Origin: an uncultured Flavobacteriales bacterium | GTDB lineage: Bacteria; Bacteroidota; Bacteroidia; Flavobacteriales; BACL11 | Length of the DNA: 64,000 bases | Direction: 5' to 3' | Assembly: GCA_943788405.1 (NCBI GenBank) | Contig: CALSQD010000002.1 | Location: 670,850-734,849, forward strand | In this document: piece by piece, positions 7,961 through 16,846 of the stretch | Layout of the letters: each line of letters starts with the position of its first letter | How positions within the stretch are numbered: position 1 is the first letter of the stretch | Position numbers and translations under genes: made by a program | The notes under the pieces: model-generated | Databases searched by the model: none | Told to the model about the DNA's origin: nothing | What the model saw: only the letters and a program-made list of their open reading frames with translations

Positions 7961-9865
7961 ATGGAGGCAATTGATGTATTAATAAAATATTGGGGGCACA
8001 CACAATTTCGCTTAAAGCAGGAAGAAATTATAAATCAAGTAATTGATAAAAAAGATACCCTTGCTCTTTTGCCAACTGGAGGTGGAAAATCAATCTGCTA
8101 CCAAGTACCAGCTTTAATGCAAGAAGGAATCTGTTTAGTAATCTCTCCTCTTATTGCATTAATGGACGATCAAGTTCGTTTCTTAAAATCAAAAGGCATA
8201 AAATCAATAGCCATTACATCTGGAATGCATTACAATGATATTGATACTGCCCTTACCAATTGTATTTATGGAGGCATTAAATTCCTGTATTTATCTCCTG
8301 AAAGGCTACAAAATGAATTGGTACAAACAAGAATAAAGGAAATGAATATTAACCTTATTACTGTTGATGAAGCTCATTGCATTTCCGAATGGGGACATAA
8401 TTTCAGACCAGCATACAGGCACATTTCTGAAATTAGAGAGATAATACCTGAAACTCCTATTTTAGCACTTACAGCCACAGCCACAGCTAGTGTAATTGAT
8501 GACATTCAAAACAATCTTGACTTTAAAAAGCATAACCTTATTCAATCCTCATTTGTTAGAGAAAATCTATCTTATGTAGTAGATAATGTTGAAGATAAAA
8601 AATCACGATTACTAAAGCTAGTTGAGAAAATTAAAAGTTCAGTAATTGTATATGTAGGTAGCCGAAAAGCAGCTAAAGAAATTACTGAATTTTTAACAAG
8701 GAATAATTATTCAGCTAATTATTATCATGGTGGATTAACAGCAAAAACCAGAAGCGAAAGACAAGAAAGTTGGACAAAAAATCAAACTAGAATTATGGTA
8801 GCTACCAATGCTTTTGGAATGGGAATTGACAAAGCAGATGTTAAGTTAGTTGTTCATATGGAATTGCCTGCAACAATAGAAGCCTACTTTCAAGAAGCTG
8901 GGCGTGCAGGTAGAAACGGGAAGCAAGCTTATGCTTTTTTATTAGCAAATAAAACAGATATCAAAAAGCAACAGGATTTATTAAAGCTTAGGTATCCTTC
9001 AATTGATGAAATAAAACAAGTTTATCAGCAACTTGCTAATTATTTACAAATTGCTGAAAATGTACTGCTAAGTGAGCCTATTTCACTTGATATTGTACAA
9101 TTTGGTGAACGCTACAGAATAAGTAACCTAAAAGCATACAACATACTTAAATATCTGGAAAAAGAGGAACACCTTAAACTATCAGATGCCATTCATAGTC
9201 CATCAAAATTAATGTTTTCAGTTAGTAATGCTAACCTATATAAATTTCAAATTGCAAACAGATATTATGATAGTTTCATCAAATTACTTTTGCGTTCCTA
9301 TGCAAATCTATTTAATAATTATGTTATAATTAATGAAGAGGAGATTGCTAATCGATTTAATATTTCTGCTGATGAAGTAAAGCGACTTTTGGAGAAATTA
9401 GTGCAATTGGAAATAGTAAAATATATACCTAAAAATAATAATGGGCAAATAACTTATCTTAAAGAAAGAAAGGATATTGAATTTCTATACCTAAATGAAG
9501 AAATATGGGAAAACAGAAAACAATATGAAGAAGAAAAGCTATTAAAAATAAGCAATTATATAACTGATAAAAAAGAGTGCAGAAGTAAGTTGTTATTGCA
9601 TTATTTTGGGGAAGAAGAAAGTGAACAATGCGGAAAATGTGATTTCTGTATTTATGAGAAACGAAATAAAATTAAAGAAGTAGAATATCAAAAAATAACA
9701 AATAAATTAGCTGAAGTTTTAAAAAATAAAGAGCTTACAATTGAAGAGATTTGCACATTGTTACCTTCAATAAACGAACAGCAACTTATTAATATTATTC
9801 AGTTTTTATTCGACAATGATAAACTTGGAAAATTTGGAAACAAATACCAATGGAAAAGCAATTAG
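7961..9865 (+). CDS. recQ: ATP-dependent DNA helicase RecQ
   Basis: A 634-residue 3'-5' DNA helicase of recombination and replication repair. Motif I is LPTGGGKSIC (about 37-46), motif II is DEAH (VDEAHCISEWGH), motif III LALTATAT, motif VI QEAGRAGRNG. The RecQ C-terminal zinc site is visible as CRSKLLLHYFGEE...CGKCDFC, and a short helical C-terminus follows in place of a clear HRDC domain. I chose the ATG at 7961 over an in-frame TTG nine bases earlier because the TAnnTTTG promoter box occupies that region. The following fmt gene has its own promoter box. Confidence 0.93.
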   Translation: MEAIDVLIKYWGHTQFRLKQEEIINQVIDKKDTLALLPTGGGKSICYQVPALMQEGICLVISPLIALMDDQVRFLKSKGIKSIAITSGMHYNDIDTALTNCIYGGIKFLYLSPERLQNELVQTRIKEMNINLITVDEAHCISEWGHNFRPAYRHISEIREIIPETPILALTATATASVIDDIQNNLDFKKHNLIQSSFVRENLSYVVDNVEDKKSRLLKLVEKIKSSVIVYVGSRKAAKEITEFLTRNNYSANYYHGGLTAKTRSERQESWTKNQTRIMVATNAFGMGIDKADVKLVVHMELPATIEAYFQEAGRAGRNGKQAYAFLLANKTDIKKQQDLLKLRYPSIDEIKQVYQQLANYLQIAENVLLSEPISLDIVQFGERYRISNLKAYNILKYLEKEEHLKLSDAIHSPSKLMFSVSNANLYKFQIANRYYDSFIKLLLRSYANLFNNYVIINEEEIANRFNISADEVKRLLEKLVQLEIVKYIPKNNNGQITYLKERKDIEFLYLNEEIWENRKQYEEEKLLKISNYITDKKECRSKLLLHYFGEEESEQCGKCDFCIYEKRNKIKEVEYQKITNKLAEVLKNKELTIEEICTLLPSINEQQLINIIQFLFDNDKLGKFGNKYQWKSN

Positions 9866-9879
9866 TCAATGGGAAAATG

Positions 9880-9887
9880 TAATTTTG
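9880..9887 (+). promoter_or_regulatory. predicted -7 box (TAATTTTG) abutting fmt start
   Basis: Full TAnnTTTG match ending 4 bases before the fmt ATG, suggesting a leaderless transcript. Confidence 0.4.
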
Positions 9888-9891
9888 TAAG

Positions 9892-10872
9892 ATGAAGATA
9901 GTATTTTTTGGAACACCCAACTTTGCAGCCACTAACCTTATTGATTTAATTCATGCAGGAAATGAAATAGTAGGAATTGTATGTCCTCCTGACAGCAGAA
10001 AAGGTAGAGGAAAACAATTGAAACCTTGTGCAGTTAAAGAAGTAGCATTAGAAAATAATATTCCTGTATTACAGCCTATAAAGTTAAGAGATGAAGCCTT
10101 TATTGATGAGTTAATAAGTTTAAAAGCCGATTTATTTGTTGTTGTTGCTTTTAGAATGCTTCCTGAGGTAGTTTGGCAAATTCCTTCAAAAGGAACTATA
10201 AATCTACACACCTCTCTACTACCAAATTATAGAGGTGCCGCACCAATTAATTGGGTGTTGATTAATGGAGAATCACATACAGGAATTACTACTTTCTTTA
10301 TTGATCAGCAAATAGATTCTGGAGCAATTATTCAGCAAGAAAAAATAGCATTAACAGATAAAACTACTGCTGCTGAACTGCATAATACTTTAATGAATAA
10401 AGGAAGTGATTTACTCTTAAACACGCTTGAATCAATCAAAAATAATTCTGTAAGCCAAAGCCCTCAACAACATAATTCAGCTATGCAAGAAGCGCCAAAA
10501 CTTACAAAAGAATTATTAAAAATTGACTGGAATAAATCTGCTACAGAAATTCATAATTTAGTTAGAGGATTATCACCTTTTTTGGATAATAACACAAAGT
10601 TAAAAGATGTTGCTATTTGCCCATCTGCATGGTTTATTTTAGAAGATGATAAAGGAGTTCAAAAAAGAATAAAACTACATTTATCGGAGGTAGTAAGGAG
10701 TAATTCAGAGAATAGACTAAGCATAAAAACAGACAACAAAACCTACTTGCATATTTCTACAAAAGAAAATAAAATTGCAATCCTAAATTTACAAGCTGAA
10801 GGAAAAAACCCAATGACAATTCAGCAGTTTTTACAAGGAAATAAAATCAATGAAAATTATAAAGTTTTATGA
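9892..10872 (+). CDS. fmt: methionyl-tRNA formyltransferase
   Basis: A 326-residue enzyme that formylates initiator Met-tRNA using 10-formyl-tetrahydrofolate. The N-terminal formyltransferase domain begins KIVFFGTPNFAATNL and carries the folate/active-site block INLHTSLLPNYRGAAPINW followed by GITTFFID and the catalytic Asp region QIDSGAIIQ. The C-terminal OB-like tRNA-binding domain runs from about residue 205. Its stop overlaps the next start by four bases (ATGA), so the SpoU methylase downstream is translationally coupled; both act on RNA. Confidence 0.94.
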   Translation: MKIVFFGTPNFAATNLIDLIHAGNEIVGIVCPPDSRKGRGKQLKPCAVKEVALENNIPVLQPIKLRDEAFIDELISLKADLFVVVAFRMLPEVVWQIPSKGTINLHTSLLPNYRGAAPINWVLINGESHTGITTFFIDQQIDSGAIIQQEKIALTDKTTAAELHNTLMNKGSDLLLNTLESIKNNSVSQSPQQHNSAMQEAPKLTKELLKIDWNKSATEIHNLVRGLSPFLDNNTKLKDVAICPSAWFILEDDKGVQKRIKLHLSEVVRSNSENRLSIKTDNKTYLHISTKENKIAILNLQAEGKNPMTIQQFLQGNKINENYKVL

Positions 10873-11555
10873 GTAAGCTAAATCATGATTTAGTCCAATA
10901 CTTAAAAGAGTTTGTTGTTGATGAAAGGCGTGAACTTTTTGAAGAAAAAATAGAACAAAGAACAAAACATATTACAGTTGTACTTGAAAACATATTTCAA
11001 GGAAGAAACATTTCTGCTTCTATTCGATCAGCTGATTGTTTTGGCGTGCAAGATGTACATATTATTGAAAATGATAATATCTTCAATGATGATTCTGAGG
11101 TTTCAATGGGAGCTGAAAAATGGACTTCAATTACTAGATATAACAAGGAAAAACACAACTCAGCAGAAACAATAAAAAAATTAAAAGCTCAAGGCTATCA
11201 AATAATTGCAACCACACCACATAATACTGATTGTGACCTTTATGATGTTGATGTAAGCAATCAAAAAATTGCTTTATTTTTTGGTGCTGAAGTTCTTGGT
11301 TGTAGTGAGCAAACTCTTGCCTTAGCTGACAAAAGAATGAGAATTCCCATGTATGGCTTTACTGAGAGTTTTAATATTTCTGTATCTGTTTCATTGTGCC
11401 TTCAACACTTAACTTATAAGATGAGAAACTCGCCTGTAAATTGGCGATTAACTGAAGATGAAAAGAATAAAACCTTACTTCAATGGTTAAGGAATAGTAT
11501 AAAGTCATCTGCTCAAATTGAGGAAAAATTCCTTGAAAAACTGAATCAAAAATAA
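10869..11555 (+). CDS. SpoU/TrmH family RNA 2'-O-methyltransferase
   Basis: A 228-residue SPOUT-superfamily methylase. The N-terminal part has the TrmH-type ENIFQGRNISASIRSADCFGV block (N and R of motif 1), and the C-terminal knot has ALFFGAEVLGCSEQTLALAD (motif 2) and the Ser-Val-Ser motif 3 (NISVSVSLCLQHL). It probably methylates G18 ribose of tRNA, as TrmH does; a 23S rRNA target cannot be excluded from sequence. Coupled to fmt by an ATGA overlap. Confidence 0.85.
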   Translation: MSKLNHDLVQYLKEFVVDERRELFEEKIEQRTKHITVVLENIFQGRNISASIRSADCFGVQDVHIIENDNIFNDDSEVSMGAEKWTSITRYNKEKHNSAETIKKLKAQGYQIIATTPHNTDCDLYDVDVSNQKIALFFGAEVLGCSEQTLALADKRMRIPMYGFTESFNISVSVSLCLQHLTYKMRNSPVNWRLTEDEKNKTLLQWLRNSIKSSAQIEEKFLEKLNQK

Positions 11556-11587
11556 TTTATATATTTACCAAAAAAAATATTACAATT

Positions 11588-11803
11588 ATGGGGAAAGGAG
11601 ATAGAAAATCAAGAAAAGGAAAAATATTTAAGGGAAGTTATGGAGTAGTAAGACCTAAAAAAAGTGCTGTAGAAGTTTTTATTCCTACTAAAAAGAAAGT
11701 TGCAAAAGAAGTAGTGGAGGAAAAACCTAAAGCTGTTAAGAAAAAGGTTGCAACAAAGAAAAAAGCTACCGTAAAGAAAAAGGCTCCTGCTAAAAAGAAA
11801 TAA
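11588..11803 (+). CDS. 30S ribosomal protein THX
   Basis: A 71-residue highly basic protein. The first 25 residues (MGKGDRKSRKGKIFKGSYG) match THX, the small peptide that sits in the head of the 30S subunit in Thermus and Bacteroidota. The rest is a Lys/Ala/Val low-complexity tail (repeats of KKKVATKKKA type) typical of Bacteroidota members, which are longer than the Thermus form. It follows the RNA methylase by 32 bases. Confidence 0.85.
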   Translation: MGKGDRKSRKGKIFKGSYGVVRPKKSAVEVFIPTKKKVAKEVVEEKPKAVKKKVATKKKATVKKKAPAKKK

Positions 11804-11825
11804 TTTACTTTTTTAGAAAATAATT

Positions 11826-11857
11826 GGTTAGTACCTTAAGGTGCTAACCTTTTTTTA
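11826..11857. terminator. bidirectional terminator between THX and pdxH
   Basis: A perfect inverted repeat, GGTTAGTACC and GGTGCTAACC (one G-T type mismatch position) around TTAA, with T runs on the plus side and A-rich sequence on the other. The stem overlaps the last codons and stop of pdxH, so the arm also encodes the enzyme's C-terminal Arg-Leu-Ala-Pro. Confidence 0.8.
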
Positions 11858-12471
11858 TTCCATTTATTTCCATCAATTTCATAAACTAACCTATCGTGTA
11901 ACCTAGATGGACGACCTTGCCAAAACTCAACTTTATTAGGTGCAATGCAATACCCTCCCCAGTGAAGTGGGCGCTCTACTTCTTTTCCATCAAACTTTTT
12001 TTCTAAATCATTTAAAATAGATTCAAAACTATGGTTAAGCTCAACTACATTACTTTGTTCGGACACCCATGCTCCAAGCTGACTTTCTCTTGGTCTGCTT
12101 TTAAAATAAGCATCAGAACCCTTTGCTGAAATTTTTTGAGCTACACCACTTATCCTTACTTGCCTTTCTAATTCTGGCCAATAAAAATTAAGCGCAACAT
12201 TATTATTATTTTCAATGTGTATAGCCTTACTACTTGTATAGTTTGTAAAAAATGTAAATCCACTTTCATTAATTGCTTTTAACAAAATTACTCTTGAATC
12301 TGGCTTATTTTCATCTGAAATAGTAGAAAGTACACAAGCATTAGCCTCATCCTTGTTAACCTCTAAAGCATCATTAAACCAATTTAAAAAAAACTGAACA
12401 GGATTATCCTCAGCATTACTAAAATCAATTGCTGATTTCTGATAGTTAAGGCGTAAGTTTTTGATATCCAT
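11836..12471 (-). CDS. pdxH: pyridoxamine 5'-phosphate oxidase
   Basis: A 211-residue FMN enzyme that makes pyridoxal 5'-phosphate. Recognisable blocks: NACVLSTISDENKPDSRVILLK (FMN site), FTFFTNYTSSKA, NFYWPELERQVRISG, and the C-terminal signature EFWQGRPSRLHDRLVY. Length is normal for the family. Its final codons lie inside the terminator shared with THX. Start supported by a TAnnTTTG box upstream. Confidence 0.94.
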   Translation of the reverse strand: MDIKNLRLNYQKSAIDFSNAEDNPVQFFLNWFNDALEVNKDEANACVLSTISDENKPDSRVILLKAINESGFTFFTNYTSSKAIHIENNNNVALNFYWPELERQVRISGVAQKISAKGSDAYFKSRPRESQLGAWVSEQSNVVELNHSFESILNDLEKKFDGKEVERPLHWGGYCIAPNKVEFWQGRPSRLHDRLVYEIDGNKWNKKRLAP

Positions 12472-12513
12472 AGTTAATATTTATTGGCTTTTTATATATT
12501 TACAAAAGTTTAA

Positions 12514-12521
12514 CAAAGGTA
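12514..12521 (-). promoter_or_regulatory. predicted -7 box (TACCTTTG) of pdxH
   Basis: Full TAnnTTTG match on the minus strand, 42 bases upstream of the pdxH start; it lies only 7 bases from the divergent yqgE start. Confidence 0.4.
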
Positions 12522-12528
12522 TTTATTT

Positions 12529-13080
12529 ATGTTGAAAGCCAAAAAAGGCAGACTATTAATTGCTGAACCCTCTTTAAACGATTCTATTTTCTTTAAAAGT
12601 GTGGTTTTACTTACCCATCATAATGATGAGGAAAGTATAGGATTAATACTCAATCAGCCCACAAAAATTAACCTTAACGAGATACTGAACAATATTCCGT
12701 TAAGCGATTTTCCTGTGTATATTGGTGGTCCTGTTGCAAAACAATCCTTGCATTTTATTCATACTCTAGGTGAACTTATTACTGATTCAAAAAAAATAAA
12801 TGATGGCATTTATTTTGGTGGGGATTTTGAAACTGTACTAGATCTAATACATGAAAAAAGAATAACTAAAAATGAAATTCGCTTTTTTGTTGGGTATTCT
12901 GGCTGGGGTGAAGGCCAATTGAATAGTGAAATTAGAGAAGAAGGTTGGATTGTTCAAAATGCTAAAAACAAATTATGCATGAATTATTCTACTCCAAAAC
13001 TTTGGAGCGAAATAATTAAAACAAAGAAAATGGAATATGCAATTTGGGCAAATATGCCTAAAGATCCAAACTTGAACTAA
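12529..13080 (+). CDS. YqgE/AlgH family protein
   Basis: A 183-residue member of the YqgE/AlgH (DUF179) family: KGRLLIAEPSLNDSIFFKSV at the N-terminus, GLILNQPT, VYIGGPVAKQSLHFIH, and FVGYSGWGEGQLNSEI. The fold is known but the biochemical role is not settled; AlgH was linked to alginate regulation in Pseudomonas. It is divergent from pdxH and its last 23 bases overlap the end of the convergent lyase gene. Confidence 0.88.
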   Translation: MLKAKKGRLLIAEPSLNDSIFFKSVVLLTHHNDEESIGLILNQPTKINLNEILNNIPLSDFPVYIGGPVAKQSLHFIHTLGELITDSKKINDGIYFGGDFETVLDLIHEKRITKNEIRFFVGYSGWGEGQLNSEIREEGWIVQNAKNKLCMNYSTPKLWSEIIKTKKMEYAIWANMPKDPNLN

Positions 13081-13873
13081 TCAGTTTTTCCTGCAAGTTC
13101 TGTGCAAAATTAAAAGTAGTATAAGTAATATCATCTACCCTATTTATAGCTACTATCCCATTGATTGCATTTGCAATAAACACCTCATCAGCAGCTTCAA
13201 CATCAATTTGGTTTAATGATTTTTCAATCACACTTTCTTGTAACAAAACCCAATTACGCATAGTACCATCAACACAACCATCAGTAAGTGGTGGAGTATA
13301 TACTTTATCTTCTTTTAAAATAAAAATATTTGAGTTTGTCGTTTCAATATAATTAGCATCTGTATTCATTAAAACTGAACCTCCAAAACCAAATTCCTTA
13401 GCATAAATTGCTCCTAATACTGAAACAGAAGCATTAACTGATTTAATATTTGAAAGCTTTCCTTTTGTCTTTACCTCATCAGAAAAAACACATAATGATA
13501 TTGGCATATTTTGTTCAAACCTAACCCCATTATTAGCTGTAATTAGAATTTCAGAACTAGCAGAATGTGGTAAATACTTACCACCTTCACTCCTAATAAT
13601 ATGTATTTTTACACTTCCATTAACTATACTATTCTGCTTTATTATTTCCGATAAAAGCAAAAACAAACTACTTTCTGTTTCACTATTTTTAATTTTTAAA
13701 ACAGAACAAGAAAAAGAAAAGCGAGCATAATGAGCCGAAAAATTGAAAGGCTTATTATTAATTATCTTAATTGTTTCAAAAAAACCATCTCCATAATTAA
13801 AGGCCCTATTTGAACTTTTAATCCTTAAATCTTTTTCATCTATAAATTCTGAGTTATAAAAAACAACTGCCAT
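13058..13873 (-). CDS. class IV aminotransferase / aminodeoxychorismate lyase-like
   Basis: A 271-residue PLP enzyme of fold type IV. It shows the N-terminal SNRAFNYGDGFFETIKI block, an internal Ser-rich cofactor segment, and the C-terminal TTNSNIFILKEDKVYTPPLTDGCVDGTMRNWVL block typical of PabC and branched-chain aminotransferases. Length and the missing long insert favour 4-amino-4-deoxychorismate lyase (pabC), for folate; a D-amino acid or branched-chain activity is possible. A PabA/TrpG-type glutaminase is encoded at 59.3 kb, a plausible pathway partner. Confidence 0.75.
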   Translation of the reverse strand: MAVVFYNSEFIDEKDLRIKSSNRAFNYGDGFFETIKIINNKPFNFSAHYARFSFSCSVLKIKNSETESSLFLLLSEIIKQNSIVNGSVKIHIIRSEGGKYLPHSASSEILITANNGVRFEQNMPISLCVFSDEVKTKGKLSNIKSVNASVSVLGAIYAKEFGFGGSVLMNTDANYIETTNSNIFILKEDKVYTPPLTDGCVDGTMRNWVLLQESVIEKSLNQIDVEAADEVFIANAINGIVAINRVDDITYTTFNFAQNLQEKLISSSLDL

Positions 13874-13917
13874 TTTACTTATTATTTGTAATTTGCGAAC
13901 CTACTGAAAATTACTCT

Positions 13918-16803
13918 ATGAATAAAATTTTACTTCTGGCTTTTACCTTGTTTTTCCAAACTGCTTATACGCAAACACAAATTAGTGGAACCATAATTGA
14001 TGGACAAACAAAAGAAACCCTAATTGGAGCAAATGTAATTGTAAAAGGAAGCAATAATGGAACTTCAACTGACTATAATGGAAACTATATCATTTCCTTT
14101 TCAGCAAAACTTCCAATTACTTTAGAGGTATCTTACTTAGGATATAAACTAACAGAAATTGAGGTAAAAACGAACAACCCAAAACCTATCTCTTTATTTC
14201 CTGATAGCAAAAGTTTACAAGAAGTAAGAGTAGTTGATAGCCGAATTACTCAAAAACAAAAGGAGGCAGCTCTTACTGTTGAAGCATTAGATATGATTGC
14301 TATAAAAGAAACACCATCTGCCAATTTTTATGATGGTTTAGGCGCACTTAAAGGGGTAGATATTACAGCTGCTAGTTTAGGGTTTAAAGTAATTAATACA
14401 AGAGGATTTAATAGCACCTCCCCTGTGCGTTCATTACAAATTATTGATGGAGTTGATAATCAATCACCAGGATTAAATTTTTCATTAGGTAATTTCTTAG
14501 GGTCTTCTGAATTGGATATTATGAAAGTTGAAATTATTCAAGGAGCAAGTTCTGCTTATTATGGACCTAATGCTTTTAATGGAGTAATTAGTATGACTAC
14601 TCGAAACCCTTTTATGCAACAAGGTTTTTCCATACAATATAAATTTGGAGAACGCCAATTATTTGAAAACTCAATCAGGTATGCTGAGAAATTTCAAAAT
14701 AAAACTGGAGAAGATATTTTTGCATTTAAAATCAATCTTTCCTACATGCAAGCAAAGGATTGGGAAGCTGATAATATGGCAGCAGTTGATGGTACAATTT
14801 CTAGCGATAACCCTGGAGGATATGATGCTGTTAACCGTTATGGGGATGAAGATACTGGAGGGGATTTAAATGATGTAAGAGATGATGTTAATTTAAACTA
14901 CTTTACTCGACCAGGATTAGGTAAGTTTCATAGAACAGGTTATATGGAGAGTGAAATAGTAGATTATAACACTAAAAACTTAAAAGTGCAAACCTCATTG
15001 CATTATATGTTAAGCCCTAAAACCGAATTAATTTACGCTACCAATTATAGCACAGGAACTACTGTTTATCAAGGAGATAATCGTTTTAGTTTAAAGAATA
15101 TTCAGTTTTGGCAAAATAAGTTAGAAATTAAGCAAAAAGATAAATTTTTCATAAGAGCCTATAGAACTAGTGAAGATGCTGGAGATTCCTATGATGCCGT
15201 ATTTACAGCTATCAAATTACAAGAATATAATAGGGTTTATAATGAAAACTGGTATTCAAAACACAAAGATTCATATAAAAATAATTGGGCAGATAATTTT
15301 AATTGGGAAGATGTGAATTGGAAAACCCCTGGCACTTATACAGACTCTGATTTCTTATTATATTGGGTTTGGGAAGAAGATACTATTATTGCTGACGGTA
15401 ATTGGATAAATCAATGGTATACTATGAGTGATTCTGTTATCAATGCTAATACTGATCTTATTATTGCAGCACATGATGCAACAAGAGCACAAACTGACTT
15501 AGCAACAAACAGACTAGTTCCTGGAACTGAAGCCTTTAATGAAAAATTAGAAGAAATTACTTCAAAAATTCCAATTGATGGTGGTACTGGTTTTTATGAT
15601 AAATCAGCTTTAAATCATATTCATACTGAATATCAATTTAATAATGTGAAAAATATTTTTGGACATCATTTTGTTGATGTATTAAAAGTAGGAGCTAATT
15701 TTAGGCAATACACTCCTTACACCAAAGGAAGTTTATTTATGGATACTGCTAGTAGAATAATTAATAATGAAGCAGGTATTTACTCTGGAATTGAGGCTAA
15801 TTTATTAGGAAATGTATTGAAAATAAGTGCTACAATAAGAGCTGATAAAAATGAGAATTTTGATTTAAACTTCTCACCTGCTACATCCTTAGTATACAAG
15901 GCAACTGAAAAAGATGTTATTCGCCTTTCTTTCTCTTCAGCTATTCGTAATCCTACCTTATCCGATCAATATTTATACTATAATGTTGGTAGAGCTATAT
16001 TAATAGGGAACCTAAGCGGACATGGTACAGATTATGGCGAAAACCTAGTTACTATTGAGTCCTTAATTAATTATTATTTACCTGCACAATTATCAAAAGA
16101 TAGTCTTAAGTTTTTTAGTGTTGACCCTATAAAACCCGAAAAAGCAAAATCAGCAGAAATAGGATACAGAACAACATTATTTAACAAAGTATATGTTGAT
16201 GCTAACTACTACTATTCTAGATACAATGATTTTATTGGCTATAAAATAGGAGCGAAATTTAACACTTTAGTTGATGATACCATTTCAGGAGCTTATGAAA
16301 TAGCAGCCCCTTCAATTCAAGCTTACCGCATGGCAGCAAATGCAGAAAACACTGTAACCACTAAAGGAGCTTCAATCGGAATAAATTACTATCTACATCC
16401 TAAATACTCTTTAAATGGAAATTATTCTTGGAATAAATTAAATGAAGAAGGAACAGAAGACCCTATTATCCCTGCTTACAATACTCCAGAACACAAATAC
16501 AATTTAGGCTTAGTGGGTAGAGATATTCATTTTTCAAATACAAAACCTATTTTAAGAAACTTTGCGTTTAGTATAAACTATAAATGGGTAGATAGCTTTA
16601 CTTATGAAGGCTCACCTCAATTTACAGGAGAGGTACCTAGTTATGATTTAGTCGATATGCAGATAAGTAAAAAACTAACTGAATTAAATGCTACTTTAAA
16701 AATAGGCTCATCTAATGTATTGAATAATAAGCATTATGAGGTCTATGGAGGTCCATACATAGGAAGAATGACTTATTGCTCCCTCCTATTTGAACTCAAT
16801 TAA
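13918..16803 (+). CDS. TonB-dependent receptor
   Basis: A 961-residue outer-membrane receptor: signal peptide (ends TAYTQ), CarboxypepD_reg-like domain (about 20-100, ISGTIIDGQTKETLIGANVI), plug domain (about 115-235, including VINTRGFNSTSPVRSLQIID and GASSAYYGPNAFNGVI) and a long barrel ending SLLFELN. Substrate unknown. The next gene, 43 bases downstream, encodes a T9SS-exported hydrolase-like protein, so the pair may bind and handle the same extracellular ligand; that link is inference. Confidence 0.9.
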   Translation: MNKILLLAFTLFFQTAYTQTQISGTIIDGQTKETLIGANVIVKGSNNGTSTDYNGNYIISFSAKLPITLEVSYLGYKLTEIEVKTNNPKPISLFPDSKSLQEVRVVDSRITQKQKEAALTVEALDMIAIKETPSANFYDGLGALKGVDITAASLGFKVINTRGFNSTSPVRSLQIIDGVDNQSPGLNFSLGNFLGSSELDIMKVEIIQGASSAYYGPNAFNGVISMTTRNPFMQQGFSIQYKFGERQLFENSIRYAEKFQNKTGEDIFAFKINLSYMQAKDWEADNMAAVDGTISSDNPGGYDAVNRYGDEDTGGDLNDVRDDVNLNYFTRPGLGKFHRTGYMESEIVDYNTKNLKVQTSLHYMLSPKTELIYATNYSTGTTVYQGDNRFSLKNIQFWQNKLEIKQKDKFFIRAYRTSEDAGDSYDAVFTAIKLQEYNRVYNENWYSKHKDSYKNNWADNFNWEDVNWKTPGTYTDSDFLLYWVWEEDTIIADGNWINQWYTMSDSVINANTDLIIAAHDATRAQTDLATNRLVPGTEAFNEKLEEITSKIPIDGGTGFYDKSALNHIHTEYQFNNVKNIFGHHFVDVLKVGANFRQYTPYTKGSLFMDTASRIINNEAGIYSGIEANLLGNVLKISATIRADKNENFDLNFSPATSLVYKATEKDVIRLSFSSAIRNPTLSDQYLYYNVGRAILIGNLSGHGTDYGENLVTIESLINYYLPAQLSKDSLKFFSVDPIKPEKAKSAEIGYRTTLFNKVYVDANYYYSRYNDFIGYKIGAKFNTLVDDTISGAYEIAAPSIQAYRMAANAENTVTTKGASIGINYYLHPKYSLNGNYSWNKLNEEGTEDPIIPAYNTPEHKYNLGLVGRDIHFSNTKPILRNFAFSINYKWVDSFTYEGSPQFTGEVPSYDLVDMQISKKLTELNATLKIGSSNVLNNKHYEVYGGPYIGRMTYCSLLFELN

Positions 16804-16846
16804 TTTTTTTGTAATATTGTAGATTACTAATCAATACTACATAATT